Source of the DNA: Litorimonas haliclonae | GTDB taxonomy: Bacteria > Pseudomonadota > Alphaproteobacteria > Caulobacterales > Maricaulaceae | DNA length: 64,000 bases | Reading direction: 5' to 3' | Assembly: GCF_965138505.1 (NCBI RefSeq) | Contig: NZ_CBCSCO010000002.1 | Location: 434,001-498,000, forward strand | In this document: positions 34,217 to 42,864 of the stretch, in pieces | Numbering within the stretch: the stretch's first letter is position 1 | How the letters are laid out: each line of letters begins with the position of its first letter | Made by a program: the position numbers and the translations under genes | Notes under the pieces: model-generated | Told to the model about the DNA's origin: nothing | Database searches by the model: none | The model's input: only the letters and a program-made list of their open reading frames with translations

Positions 34217-36718
34217 ATGTCGTCTCTCCGACCAAAACCCAATTTCCTATCGCTTAAAACGACATTAGTTCGTAGAGCTACTTTTGCAGCATTTTTGGCC
34301 GGCAGTCTTACACTTTCTGCCTGTAATAATGACGGCGCAGAGCCTTCAGAGCGGGTGAGTGAGAACGAAACGTCTTCATCGACAACGTCTCAGGACAGTT
34401 TACAGGCCGCGGCCAGACAGGCTCAGACTCGCCAGCGTCCAAAGACATATCTCACAGCCGATCCAGGGAACGGTTTTCTTACTCCGGAAAACATCAACGG
34501 CTCCCCGGCTCTGTCCGGAAAGACTCTTTCCAGCCCGAAAATTGCGCCTAGCGGAGAATTCATTACCGTTCTGCAGGGCCGCGAGGACGACGCCAGACAA
34601 CAAGACCTTTGGGCGTATGATCTGACGACGGGGGAAGGCCGACTTTTGGTGAGTTCAACAGATCTGCTCGAAGAGCCTGAAGTTCTGTCAGAGGAAGAAA
34701 AGAACCGCCGAGAGCGCGCTCGTGAATATGGCAAAGGTATTATCACCTATTCCTGGGTGGGCGAGAATCTGCTTTTGTTCCCATTAGGCGGGGATATTTA
34801 TCTTTACGACCTAGAAGCCAAAGAAAGCCGTCAGGTCACAGCCACGAAAGGGTTCGAAACCGATCCGAAAGTGAGCGCCGACGGCAGTAAAGTCGCCTAT
34901 GTCCGCGCAAATGAGCTATATATAAAAGATTTGAAAAGCGGGTTGGAACGCCAGCTTTCTGACGGCGCGAGCGAAACGGTTCGTAATGCGACGGCGAGTT
35001 TCGTTGTTCAGGAAGAATTAGATCGTAATACAGGGTTTTGGCTTTCTCCAGAGGCTGACTATGTCGCTTATACTCAAATTGATGAATCCGAAATTGCGAT
35101 TGAAAACCGCCTCGACTTCGGAGCTGATGGGGTAGAGAATATTTCCCAACGTTACCCGTTCGCAGGCACTTCCAATGCGACAGTTAAGTTAGGGGTTGTC
35201 AGCGCCAAAGGTGGCAAGACCCGCTGGCTTAATCTCGGAAACGATGAAGACATTTATTTAACGCGTGTCATCTGGGATGAAGACGGTAAATCGTTGGTCG
35301 CCGGAGTTTTGTCGCGAGATAACAAAACCCATACCTTCCGCCGCTATAATGTTCGCAATGGGAATGCTGAGGTTTTATATACTGAAACCTCGCCGACTTG
35401 GTTGAATATCGGAAATGATTTGAGATCTCAGCCGGATGGAAGCCTTCTATGGTCAGCGGAACGCAATAACTTCCGCCAAATTTTCAATATTGATACGCAG
35501 GGGGACATAACGGCCCTCACGCCAGAAAATCTGAATGTGCATAATTTATTATGCCAAAATAATCAGACAGGCGATCTTTATGTTTCCGGTTGGCAGGATA
35601 GCCCTTTGGAAAATCATATTTTCAAAGTCTCCCAAACAGAGGAGTCCGACGCAGAATCCAGCACTGAAGCGGACGAAACTGAAACAGATGATGCGGAGGA
35701 AGACAATTCTGCAAATGAATTTGCAGGCACCGTTACCCAAATCACCCAAGGGGCGGGTCAGCATTCTGCCAGTTTTAATCAGGATTGTACGCGTTATATC
35801 GGAACTTACAGCAGCGTTGACACGCCCCCACAAACTCGCGCTTTCAATGCCGATGGGACGCCCTTGGCGTGGCTTAACGAAAACAAGCTGGATGGTGACC
35901 ATCCATACGATCCGTATTTATCTAACCACATCACACCAGAATTTGGGCAGATCAGTGGTAAAGACGGCACCAAACTCGACTATATGCTATTCAAACCGCT
36001 TGATTTGAAAGCCGGGCAAGAACGCGCGAGCATTACAATCGTCTATAACGGTCCGGGCGTTCAGAGAGTCAAACGCGATTTTCGAAACCAATTCGCTCAA
36101 ATGCTCGCCCATCACGGATTTGTTGTGTTTCAAATCGACGGACGCGGGGCGAGCAATCACGGTAAGGATTTTGAAGATGGTCTGAACCGAGCGATGGCCA
36201 CAGTTGAAGTGACAGATCAAATTGCCGGGGCGGATTTCCTACGCGCTCAGAGCTTTATCGATGACGACCGTATGGGAATATATGGGTGGTCTTATGGCGG
36301 GTATATGACACTGCAAATGCTGGGTCAGACAGATATTTACGCCAGCGGCGTTGCCGGAGCGCCTGTCACAGACTGGAGCCTTTACGATACAGCCTATACC
36401 GAGCGCTATTTGGGCGACCCTAATCCGGAATCAGAGAATTATACGGAAGGTGCCTATGAAAACAGTAGTGTCTTCGCGCATATTGACGGCATCACCGAAC
36501 CTATTCTCCTCATCCACGGTATGGCGGATGATAATGTCGTGTTCCGTCACTCCATCAAATTTATGGATGCGATGCAAACGTCCGGAAAGCAGAATTTGCG
36601 GGTAATGACGTATCCGGGCGAGAAGCACGGCTTTCGCAAGACGGAAAACCGCATTCACCGCGATCGTCAAATTCTCGAATTTTTCCTAGAGACGCTGGAT
36701 TTACCAGACGAAGGCTAA
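34217..36718 (+). CDS. DPP-IV-like S9 family peptidase lipoprotein
   Basis: An 833-residue exported prolyl dipeptidase. It has an N-terminal signal with lipobox LTLSAC. A Ser/Thr-rich spacer leads to the eight-bladed beta-propeller (about residues 100-570), including the Glu pair in QEELDRNTGFWLSP that anchors the substrate N terminus. The alpha/beta hydrolase domain has catalytic Ser in GWSYGGYMTLQML, Asp in HGMADDNVVF and His in PGEKHGF. An acidic insert (about residues 475-495, EESDAESSTEADETETDDAEE) interrupts a propeller loop and is unusual. It probably degrades proline-containing peptides in the periplasm or on the surface. Confidence 0.93.
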   Translation: MSSLRPKPNFLSLKTTLVRRATFAAFLAGSLTLSACNNDGAEPSERVSENETSSSTTSQDSLQAAARQAQTRQRPKTYLTADPGNGFLTPENINGSPALSGKTLSSPKIAPSGEFITVLQGREDDARQQDLWAYDLTTGEGRLLVSSTDLLEEPEVLSEEEKNRRERAREYGKGIITYSWVGENLLLFPLGGDIYLYDLEAKESRQVTATKGFETDPKVSADGSKVAYVRANELYIKDLKSGLERQLSDGASETVRNATASFVVQEELDRNTGFWLSPEADYVAYTQIDESEIAIENRLDFGADGVENISQRYPFAGTSNATVKLGVVSAKGGKTRWLNLGNDEDIYLTRVIWDEDGKSLVAGVLSRDNKTHTFRRYNVRNGNAEVLYTETSPTWLNIGNDLRSQPDGSLLWSAERNNFRQIFNIDTQGDITALTPENLNVHNLLCQNNQTGDLYVSGWQDSPLENHIFKVSQTEESDAESSTEADETETDDAEEDNSANEFAGTVTQITQGAGQHSASFNQDCTRYIGTYSSVDTPPQTRAFNADGTPLAWLNENKLDGDHPYDPYLSNHITPEFGQISGKDGTKLDYMLFKPLDLKAGQERASITIVYNGPGVQRVKRDFRNQFAQMLAHHGFVVFQIDGRGASNHGKDFEDGLNRAMATVEVTDQIAGADFLRAQSFIDDDRMGIYGWSYGGYMTLQMLGQTDIYASGVAGAPVTDWSLYDTAYTERYLGDPNPESENYTEGAYENSSVFAHIDGITEPILLIHGMADDNVVFRHSIKFMDAMQTSGKQNLRVMTYPGEKHGFRKTENRIHRDRQILEFFLETLDLPDEG

Positions 36719-36723
36719 AAAAA

Positions 36724-36742
36724 TGGGGGCTCAAAGCCCCCA
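36724..36742. terminator. Bidirectional terminator hairpin
   Basis: TGGGGGCT and AGCCCCCA pair around CAA. The A-run before it (36717-36723) gives a U-tract on the minus strand, so it best serves the convergent TPR gene; plus-strand use for the S9 peptidase gene is also likely. Confidence 0.8.
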
Positions 36743-36777
36743 ATCTTATCTTTTGGTCTTGGGTTCTAGCGTAAGAG

Positions 36778-37488
36778 TTAATTCGCTTCTGAGACCGTTT
36801 CAGGTTTTTTCTGTTTGCGGATAGCCTCTCTAATGCGTCCACGAAGAACGGCGGTTTCGACGCTTTCGGGATTAAGCGTCAAAGAGGCCTCAATATCCTC
36901 GAGAGCGGCTTCTAATCTATCCTGCTGCATTCTCGCATCCGCCCGGTAGCGCAAAGCTGCCGCACTTTCGGGATCAAAAACAAGAGCGGAGGTCAAGTCC
37001 GTTTCCGCGTAATCATATCGCCCTTCAAGACTGTAGGCGCGCGCGCGCGCAATTCGTAGATCCGTATGATTTTCTTTTAACTTCAATCCGGCTGTGGAAG
37101 AGGCATAGGCTTTTTTAGGATCATTGGAGATGAGCCAGAAATTCGCGGCTTCTGCATAAAAGTCAGCTCTCATCGCTGGAGTGCCGCCATCGGAGGCTTT
37201 GGCAAGTTGATCCAGACGGTGAGCGGCTTCATCCTCATGTCCCAGGGAAAACAGCGCCATCGCCTCGCAATGCTTAGCCCGGCGGCCGCCGCCCTCTGAA
37301 CGCCAAATCATAGCTTCTTCATAAGCGAGGTCGGAGTCTTCGGCGATACGCTCCAAGCATTGCTTATGTTTCTGATCAAAAGCGTCCGTCATATCGTCCG
37401 CAAAAGCCGGGTGAGCGATAAAGGTTATTGCCACCGCAGACACAGCCGATAAGACAGGGGTCAAACAAATAAAAGGGCGTCGTAACAT
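36778..37488 (-). CDS. Exported TPR-repeat protein
   Basis: A 236-residue protein. The ATG at 37488 begins a signal peptide with cleavage after HPAFA; an upstream non-signal start is less plausible. Residues 95-230 form about three to four TPR-like helical pairs (ALFSLGHEDEAAHRLDQL, KAYASSTAGLKL, ARAYSLEGRYDYAETDLTSA, ADARMQQDRLEAALEDIEAS). It acts as a protein-interaction scaffold in the periplasm; partner unknown. Divergent from the SDR gene with only 36 bp between starts, so the two probably share a regulatory region. Confidence 0.8.
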   Translation of the reverse strand: MLRRPFICLTPVLSAVSAVAITFIAHPAFADDMTDAFDQKHKQCLERIAEDSDLAYEEAMIWRSEGGGRRAKHCEAMALFSLGHEDEAAHRLDQLAKASDGGTPAMRADFYAEAANFWLISNDPKKAYASSTAGLKLKENHTDLRIARARAYSLEGRYDYAETDLTSALVFDPESAAALRYRADARMQQDRLEAALEDIEASLTLNPESVETAVLRGRIREAIRKQKKPETVSEAN

Positions 37489-37524
37489 AAGAGCGCCTTT
37501 AGCAAGGGGAGGGGCGGCGCAGCA

Positions 37525-38424
37525 ATGCCGAGCCACATTAATTCGCAGACAGCTAAGACGGGCAAAACGGCTTTACTTTTGGGGGTAGGGTATGTCGCCT
37601 CCCGTCTCGCGCCTACCCTCGTAAGGCAAGGTTATGATGTTCTGGGAACAACCCGGTCTAATGACCCTACAGGAGAGCTAGAAAAGTGTGGAATCACTCC
37701 GATTGTTATTAAGAATTTGAACGAGCCGGAATTGCGGGATGCATTTGAGCAGGCGGACCTTATATTAAGTTCGATCTCACCGAAAAAATTATCGGATGTA
37801 AACGGGTTTTATGACCCGGTTCTTCAGGGACTAAATCAAGCAAAAATAAACGCGAAATGGGTTGGATACCTCTCTGCGACAAGTGTATATGGTAACCGGG
37901 CCGGACAATGGGCCTTTGAAGGGGAATCGCCAACGCCAAGTTTGAAACGGGGCCGGGCCAGAGCAGAAGCTGAAATGGAATGGCTCGAGACGCTCTGGCC
38001 TGTGCATATTTTTCGTCTCGCCGGAATATACGGCCCTGGACGTGCGCCTTTCGAAAAACTGAAAACGGGGGACGCCCGCGCCGTTATAAAGGAAGGTCAT
38101 GTTGTCAACCGCATACATGTAGACGATATCGTGTCCGCTGTGATGGCGTCTATCGCAGCGCCTAGCCCGCAACGAATTTATAATATCGCAGATGGTCATC
38201 CGGCCCCGCCGCAAGATGTTCTGGACTATGCTGCCAAACTTATAGGCGCTAAAAAACCTCCTCGGGTAGGAATGGATGATGAAAGCGTGTCTAAAATGGC
38301 TCGTAGCTTTTACAGCGAAACCAAACGTGTGGACATCAGCCGCGCGAAACGTGAATTGGATTGGTCACCTAAGTATAGAGATTACAAGGACGGCCTTCGA
38401 GCGACTCTAGACGCGGAGGCTTAG
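37525..38424 (+). CDS. NAD(P)-dependent epimerase/dehydratase (YeeZ-like extended SDR)
   Basis: A 299-residue Rossmann protein. LLLGVGYVASRLAPTL is a nucleotide-binding loop with the GxGYVA pattern of the YeeZ/SDR_a5-like group. YLSATSVYGNRAGQW provides the Ser and Tyr (YxxxK region altered: Tyr followed by Gly-Asn-Arg) of the family and HIFRLAGIYGPGR the substrate loop. VNRIHVDDIVSAV and IYNIADGHPAPPQDVL complete it. Substrate unknown. In this subgroup the active-site Lys of YxxxK is commonly absent, so catalytic function is uncertain. Confidence 0.85.
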   Translation: MPSHINSQTAKTGKTALLLGVGYVASRLAPTLVRQGYDVLGTTRSNDPTGELEKCGITPIVIKNLNEPELRDAFEQADLILSSISPKKLSDVNGFYDPVLQGLNQAKINAKWVGYLSATSVYGNRAGQWAFEGESPTPSLKRGRARAEAEMEWLETLWPVHIFRLAGIYGPGRAPFEKLKTGDARAVIKEGHVVNRIHVDDIVSAVMASIAAPSPQRIYNIADGHPAPPQDVLDYAAKLIGAKKPPRVGMDDESVSKMARSFYSETKRVDISRAKRELDWSPKYRDYKDGLRATLDAEA

Positions 38425-38490
38425 GATACACCTCGTAATTAATTCAAAACCCCTGCTGACATTTCCGATTATAAGCCTTAGGCTTAAGTC

Positions 38491-38922
38491 ATGACCCTTC
38501 ACGCCGAATATGACCCAAGCAATGTCTTTGCCAAAATTATTGACGGTGAAATACCGTCAGCAAAAGTTCATGAGGATAAGGACACGCTCGTTATTATGGA
38601 TGCGTTTCCGCAATCACGCGGTCATTGCCTCGTGATTCCCAAAAGCCCTGTTCGCAATCTGCTGGAACTCGCCCCTAAAGACATCGGGCGTTTGTTCGGC
38701 ACGGTTCAGCGGGTCGCCCAAGCTGTGGACAAAGCCTTTAATCCGGACGGAATAGTTGTAACTCAGTTTAACGGGGCTCCGGCTGGACAATCTGTCTTCC
38801 ACCTTCATGTACATGTCATACCGAAATTTGAAGGCGAAGCCTTTTCGGGGCATGGCGACGCCAAATCCGGGGATATGGACGCGCTGAAGTTACTGGCCGG
38901 AGAAATCGCCGCTCAGCTTTAA
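38491..38922 (+). CDS. HIT family nucleotide hydrolase (HinT-like)
   Basis: A 143-residue protein beginning VFAKIIDGEIPSAKVHED, the classic HinT/Hit start, with the histidine triad HLHVHVIPKF near residue 107. It hydrolyses adenosine phosphoramidates or dinucleotides in the cytosol. The C-terminal segment differs from E. coli HinT, being like the HIT proteins of alphaproteobacteria. Single gene between the SDR gene and the M49 peptidase gene, all co-directional; gaps of 66 and 127 bp. Confidence 0.93.
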   Translation: MTLHAEYDPSNVFAKIIDGEIPSAKVHEDKDTLVIMDAFPQSRGHCLVIPKSPVRNLLELAPKDIGRLFGTVQRVAQAVDKAFNPDGIVVTQFNGAPAGQSVFHLHVHVIPKFEGEAFSGHGDAKSGDMDALKLLAGEIAAQL

Positions 38923-39049
38923 AGCTTGGCCTCTTCCCTGTCTGTGATTACTATGCCTTTAATAAGAGGCGGGCTGCGCGGTTTTAAATCCGATAACGTT
39001 CCATTTTGCGCCACAGGCGGTCTCGAATAGATAGATAAAGGATAAATTC

Positions 39050-40717
39050 ATGCGCTCTTCGCTTCTTAAAACCTCACTTCTAACTCTTTCAACTGCGGCT
39101 CTGGTTTCGGCCTGCGCAACCGCTCCGAAAATGATGATGGAAGACGGCACGGAATATGATGTCGCCGCGCAATATCAAAAATTTGCTCAAGTCGATATGA
39201 ACCCGGACACAAGCTTTCTAAGCGCGTCTGAGAAAGCAGTGGTGAACAAGCTAATAGAGGCCAGCGAATACCTTTCCGAAATTTATCTCCGCCAAAGAGG
39301 GGCGAATTATCCGGCTCTGAGGGAAGAGATCGCGCAGAATGGTTCCAAAACCCAGCTCGCTATGTTTGATCTCCATTACGGGCCTTGTGATAGCCTAGAG
39401 GGTGATTTTGCTTTTTACGGCAATAATGAATGTCCTGAGGGGGCCGGGTTTTATCCGGCTGATATGACGCGTCAGGAATTTGAGGACTGGATTGCGGCCC
39501 ATCCCGAAGACGAGGAGGCTTTCACCTCCGGTTATACGGTTATTCGCCGCACGGAAGACGGCGGATTAAAAGCTATTCCATATCACGTCGAATATGCCGA
39601 GTTTCTTAAACCGGCGGCGCAGCTTATGCGCGAAGCTGCGGAGCTGTCCGAGAATGCAAATTTGAAAAAGTTTCTAAATCTGCGCGCCGATGCCTTTTTG
39701 GATGATGATTATTTTGAATCAGAAATGGCCTGGATGGATTTAGACGGTGATATCGAAGTCGCGATCGGCCCTTACGAAGTTTATGATGATGGATTGTTTG
39801 GTTACAAAACAGCTTATGAAAGTTTCGTGACGATCAAAAATCCCGAAGAATCTGCGGCCCTCGCAAAATATAAAAATTATCTCCGCGATATGGAAGCTAA
39901 CCTTCCCGTCGAGGAAAGTTACAAGAATTTTTCACGCGGTTTTGCTTCGCCAATTGCTGTGACCTATCAGGTTCATGGCGGCGGTGATAACGAGAATGGC
40001 GTACAGACAATTGCTTTTAATTTACCCAATGATGAGCGGGTGCGCGAAGCCAAAGGCGCGAAAAAGGTAATTCTAAATAATGTGCTCGGCGCGAAATACG
40101 ACCGCATTCTCGCCCCGATTGGCGAACGTGTTTTGGTACGCGAGCAAGCTGAACTGACTACTAAAAAATATATGAGCTATAATACGCTCTTTCATGAACT
40201 CTCCCATTCTCTCGGCCCCGGAAACATCACGGTGGACGGAGAGGAAACAAGCGTGAGTGCGCAGCTGAAAGACCTCTATTCCGGTGTGGAAGAGGGAAAG
40301 GCCGACGTTATGGGCGCCTATAATATCCTTCATATGATGGAACGCGGTGAATTGCCATCTGCTGAGAAAAAAGAGTTTCTAGCGACGTATTTCACGGGGC
40401 TGTTTCGCTCAATGCGGTTTGGTATTACCGAAGCCCATGCCAAAGGGGCGGCGTTCCAGTATAATTATTATATGCAAACAGGAGCCGCCGAATGGCTTCC
40501 GGACCAAGAACGCTACCGCGTAGACTTTGATGTGTTGGAACAGTCTATTTCCGATCTGACCGGAGAAGTGGTGCGCTTACAGGGTGATGGCAGCTATGAG
40601 GCAACGGAAACCTTTTTGCAGACATATGTGAAGCTCGACGAACCTGCAAAAGCAGCGCTCGGGAAGCTTGAAGATATTCCTTACGATATCCGTCCCGTCT
40701 ACCCGTCTGAGATCTAA
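39050..40717 (+). CDS. M49-like (dipeptidyl peptidase III type) zinc peptidase lipoprotein
   Basis: A 555-residue exported protein with lipobox LVSAC. The zinc site is YNTLFHELSHSLGPGNI: HELSH rather than the HExxGH hexapeptide of classical DPP III, with the third ligand in the downstream EEGKADVMGAYN (EExRAE/D motif of M49). Other family traits are FGPCDSL-like LHYGPCDSLEGDF and a YEVYDDGLFGYKTAYESFV segment, matching bacterial M49-like proteins. It probably removes dipeptides in the periplasm. It joins the S9 and M28 lipoprotein peptidases of this window as an apparent peptide-scavenging set. A bidirectional hairpin follows. Confidence 0.82.
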   Translation: MRSSLLKTSLLTLSTAALVSACATAPKMMMEDGTEYDVAAQYQKFAQVDMNPDTSFLSASEKAVVNKLIEASEYLSEIYLRQRGANYPALREEIAQNGSKTQLAMFDLHYGPCDSLEGDFAFYGNNECPEGAGFYPADMTRQEFEDWIAAHPEDEEAFTSGYTVIRRTEDGGLKAIPYHVEYAEFLKPAAQLMREAAELSENANLKKFLNLRADAFLDDDYFESEMAWMDLDGDIEVAIGPYEVYDDGLFGYKTAYESFVTIKNPEESAALAKYKNYLRDMEANLPVEESYKNFSRGFASPIAVTYQVHGGGDNENGVQTIAFNLPNDERVREAKGAKKVILNNVLGAKYDRILAPIGERVLVREQAELTTKKYMSYNTLFHELSHSLGPGNITVDGEETSVSAQLKDLYSGVEEGKADVMGAYNILHMMERGELPSAEKKEFLATYFTGLFRSMRFGITEAHAKGAAFQYNYYMQTGAAEWLPDQERYRVDFDVLEQSISDLTGEVVRLQGDGSYEATETFLQTYVKLDEPAKAALGKLEDIPYDIRPVYPSEI

Positions 40718-40806
40718 TTCAGCGGCGCCGAACTTCGCAACCTGATCGAAATAGATGAACGTCCCTCTTAACAACGGGCCTTCATAAACGGCGCGAAACA
40801 GTTACT

Positions 40807-40836
40807 TCGCCCTGTCTTAATTTTTAAGGCAGGGTG
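40807..40836. terminator. Bidirectional terminator between M49 peptidase and PBP genes
   Basis: CGCCCTGTCTTAA and TTAAGGCAGGGTG pair around a T-rich loop, then TTTTC follows on the plus strand. It ends the M49 gene and overlaps the last codons of the convergent PBP gene. Confidence 0.65.
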
Positions 40837-42764
40837 TTTTCTATCGTTTGCAGCAGGGTGTCGAGTGAGCGATCTTTGCGGCTACGCTGCTGCGTGACGC
40901 GGTTAGGTTCCGTCGCGACCATCAATTCAGACTTAGGCCAAAATTGCAGCGTGCCTTCCATATAGTCGTGAAATATCTCTGTCGGAATGGTCCCGCCCGT
41001 TACGCGTTTCATCGGCGCGTTTTCGTCATTCCCGACCCAAACCCCTGTCACTAGGTCCGGGTGATAGCCGACAAACCACGCATCGCGAAAATCATTTGTT
41101 GTCCCGGTTTTCCCGCCAATATCGCGCTCGGGGATACGCGCGCGTCCGCCCGTGCCGCTTTCGACAGTATGCATCATGAGGCGATTCATCTGCGCCAGAT
41201 GGGTTAGATCCATCACGGGGGTAAGCTCGGGGGTCGCAGCGTCGTAAAGCGGCGACCCCTCGGCCGTCGAAATAGAGATAATTCCATAAGGCTCGGCCAT
41301 TTTCCCCCAGTTTGAAAAGGGAAGATAAGCCCGGGTCAAATGAAGCGGCGTTGTCGTTTGCGCGCCGAGGGAGACACTCCGTAAGGGTTTGAGCGGACCG
41401 AGGCCGAATCGCTCTGCTGTGGCAACGACCCTCTCTCTCCCGACGTCTTCGGCGATGGAGACCGCGACAGTATTAATTGATTTGGCAAAAGCATCTTCGA
41501 GTAAAATATTGCCGGCATATTCTTTTTTAAAGTTTCGGGGGGACCAACTATCAATACGGCTCTTGATTGTAATCGGCGCGTCGACCTGCATATCCCACGG
41601 ACTCATTCCGGCTTCCATAGCAGTAAGGTAGACGAACGGCTTAAAAGCCGAGCCGGGTTGCCGTTCGGCGTTCACCGCCCGGTTGAACTGGTTCTCGGAA
41701 TAAGACGCGCCGCCAATCATGGCGATGACGGCGCCTGTCCCGTCCAGGCTGACCAGGGCGGCTTGGTCGGCACGGCGGTCTTTATCCAGATGCTTTGATA
41801 CGGCCCTTTGGGCGTAGCTCTGCGCGGTCATATCAAGCGTCGTTTGCACGACAACATCCTGTCCAGGCGGGCCGCCCAGCACGCGTTCTATGTCGGACCA
41901 AATCCAATCAACAAAATATTGGGCGGAGTTATCAGATTGCGGTCTGTGGATGCGGATGGGGTAACGCAGGGACGTCTCATACATCTTGGCATCTATAATA
42001 TTCTGATCCCTGAGAATATCCAACACGACCTTGGTCCGGGCGGCGGCTTTGTCCGGGTTGTTGACGGGATTATAAGCCGATGGCGCTTTCAACAACCCGG
42101 CGAGCATGGCGGTTTCCGGCAGGTTCAGCTTTGCGGCCGGCTTATCGAAATAGCGTTTCGAGGCTGCTTCCAGTCCCCAGGCCCCGCTGCCGAAATACAC
42201 TTTGGAAAGATAAAGCTCGAGAATTTCCTCTTTAGTAAAGCTCCGCTCCAGCCAGAGAGCCATCATCATTTCCTGAGCCTTACGGCGCAAAGTTTTGTCA
42301 GGCGAGAGAAACACATTTTTGGAAAGCTGTTGTGTCAGGGTCGAGCCGCCCTGAACATATCTTCCTGCCTTTAGGTTAGCAACAACAGCCCGGCTGAGCG
42401 CTTCGGGATCGACGCCGATATGACTAAAATACCGCCTGTCTTCGACGGCGAGCATGACGAGCGGGATATGAAATGGGAGTTGGTCGACTTTAACGCGCGG
42501 CGCAACCGTGGCCCCGCGAACTAAAATATCCCGTCCTTGCCTGTCGACGATTTGTACGCTGACGGGGCGTTGATTTTCCCAAAGCCGTTTCGGATCAGGT
42601 AAATCCCGCGCCGCTAGGGCAAAGGCCCCAAAGCCGGCCATGCCGCAGATATAGGTAGTGAGCGCGACGCCCACGGCTGCAAATTTCAAGCCTGACTTGA
42701 TTCTGGGGGGGAGGGCAGGCGGCTGCCAGTCAGGAAAACGCAATGATGTCAGAAACTCGCGCAT
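40824..42764 (-). CDS. Bifunctional penicillin-binding protein (PBP1A family)
   Basis: A 646-residue inner-membrane enzyme with a single N-terminal membrane anchor (residues about 27-52). The glycosyltransferase 51 domain has AVEDRRYFSHIGVDPEALSRA (EDxxFxxHxG), GGSTLTQQLSKN and RKAQEMMMALWLER. The transpeptidase domain has SAFKPFVYLTAME (SxxK), SKSINTVAVS-like SINT (SxN) and GKTGTTNDFRDAW (KTG). It builds and cross-links peptidoglycan. Its length suits the shorter alphaproteobacterial PBP1A type. Single gene, minus strand, 100 bp from the antiporter gene upstream. Confidence 0.94.
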   Translation of the reverse strand: MREFLTSLRFPDWQPPALPPRIKSGLKFAAVGVALTTYICGMAGFGAFALAARDLPDPKRLWENQRPVSVQIVDRQGRDILVRGATVAPRVKVDQLPFHIPLVMLAVEDRRYFSHIGVDPEALSRAVVANLKAGRYVQGGSTLTQQLSKNVFLSPDKTLRRKAQEMMMALWLERSFTKEEILELYLSKVYFGSGAWGLEAASKRYFDKPAAKLNLPETAMLAGLLKAPSAYNPVNNPDKAAARTKVVLDILRDQNIIDAKMYETSLRYPIRIHRPQSDNSAQYFVDWIWSDIERVLGGPPGQDVVVQTTLDMTAQSYAQRAVSKHLDKDRRADQAALVSLDGTGAVIAMIGGASYSENQFNRAVNAERQPGSAFKPFVYLTAMEAGMSPWDMQVDAPITIKSRIDSWSPRNFKKEYAGNILLEDAFAKSINTVAVSIAEDVGRERVVATAERFGLGPLKPLRSVSLGAQTTTPLHLTRAYLPFSNWGKMAEPYGIISISTAEGSPLYDAATPELTPVMDLTHLAQMNRLMMHTVESGTGGRARIPERDIGGKTGTTNDFRDAWFVGYHPDLVTGVWVGNDENAPMKRVTGGTIPTEIFHDYMEGTLQFWPKSELMVATEPNRVTQQRSRKDRSLDTLLQTIENTLP

Positions 42765-42864
42765 GGCACTCTAGGTAACAGGGTTAATAAGGCGTTAGCC
42801 CTGTTCTGCGCTCCAACCCTTTAAGACGGGTTTAACGCCGACTGCCATCGGTAGAATAATACAG

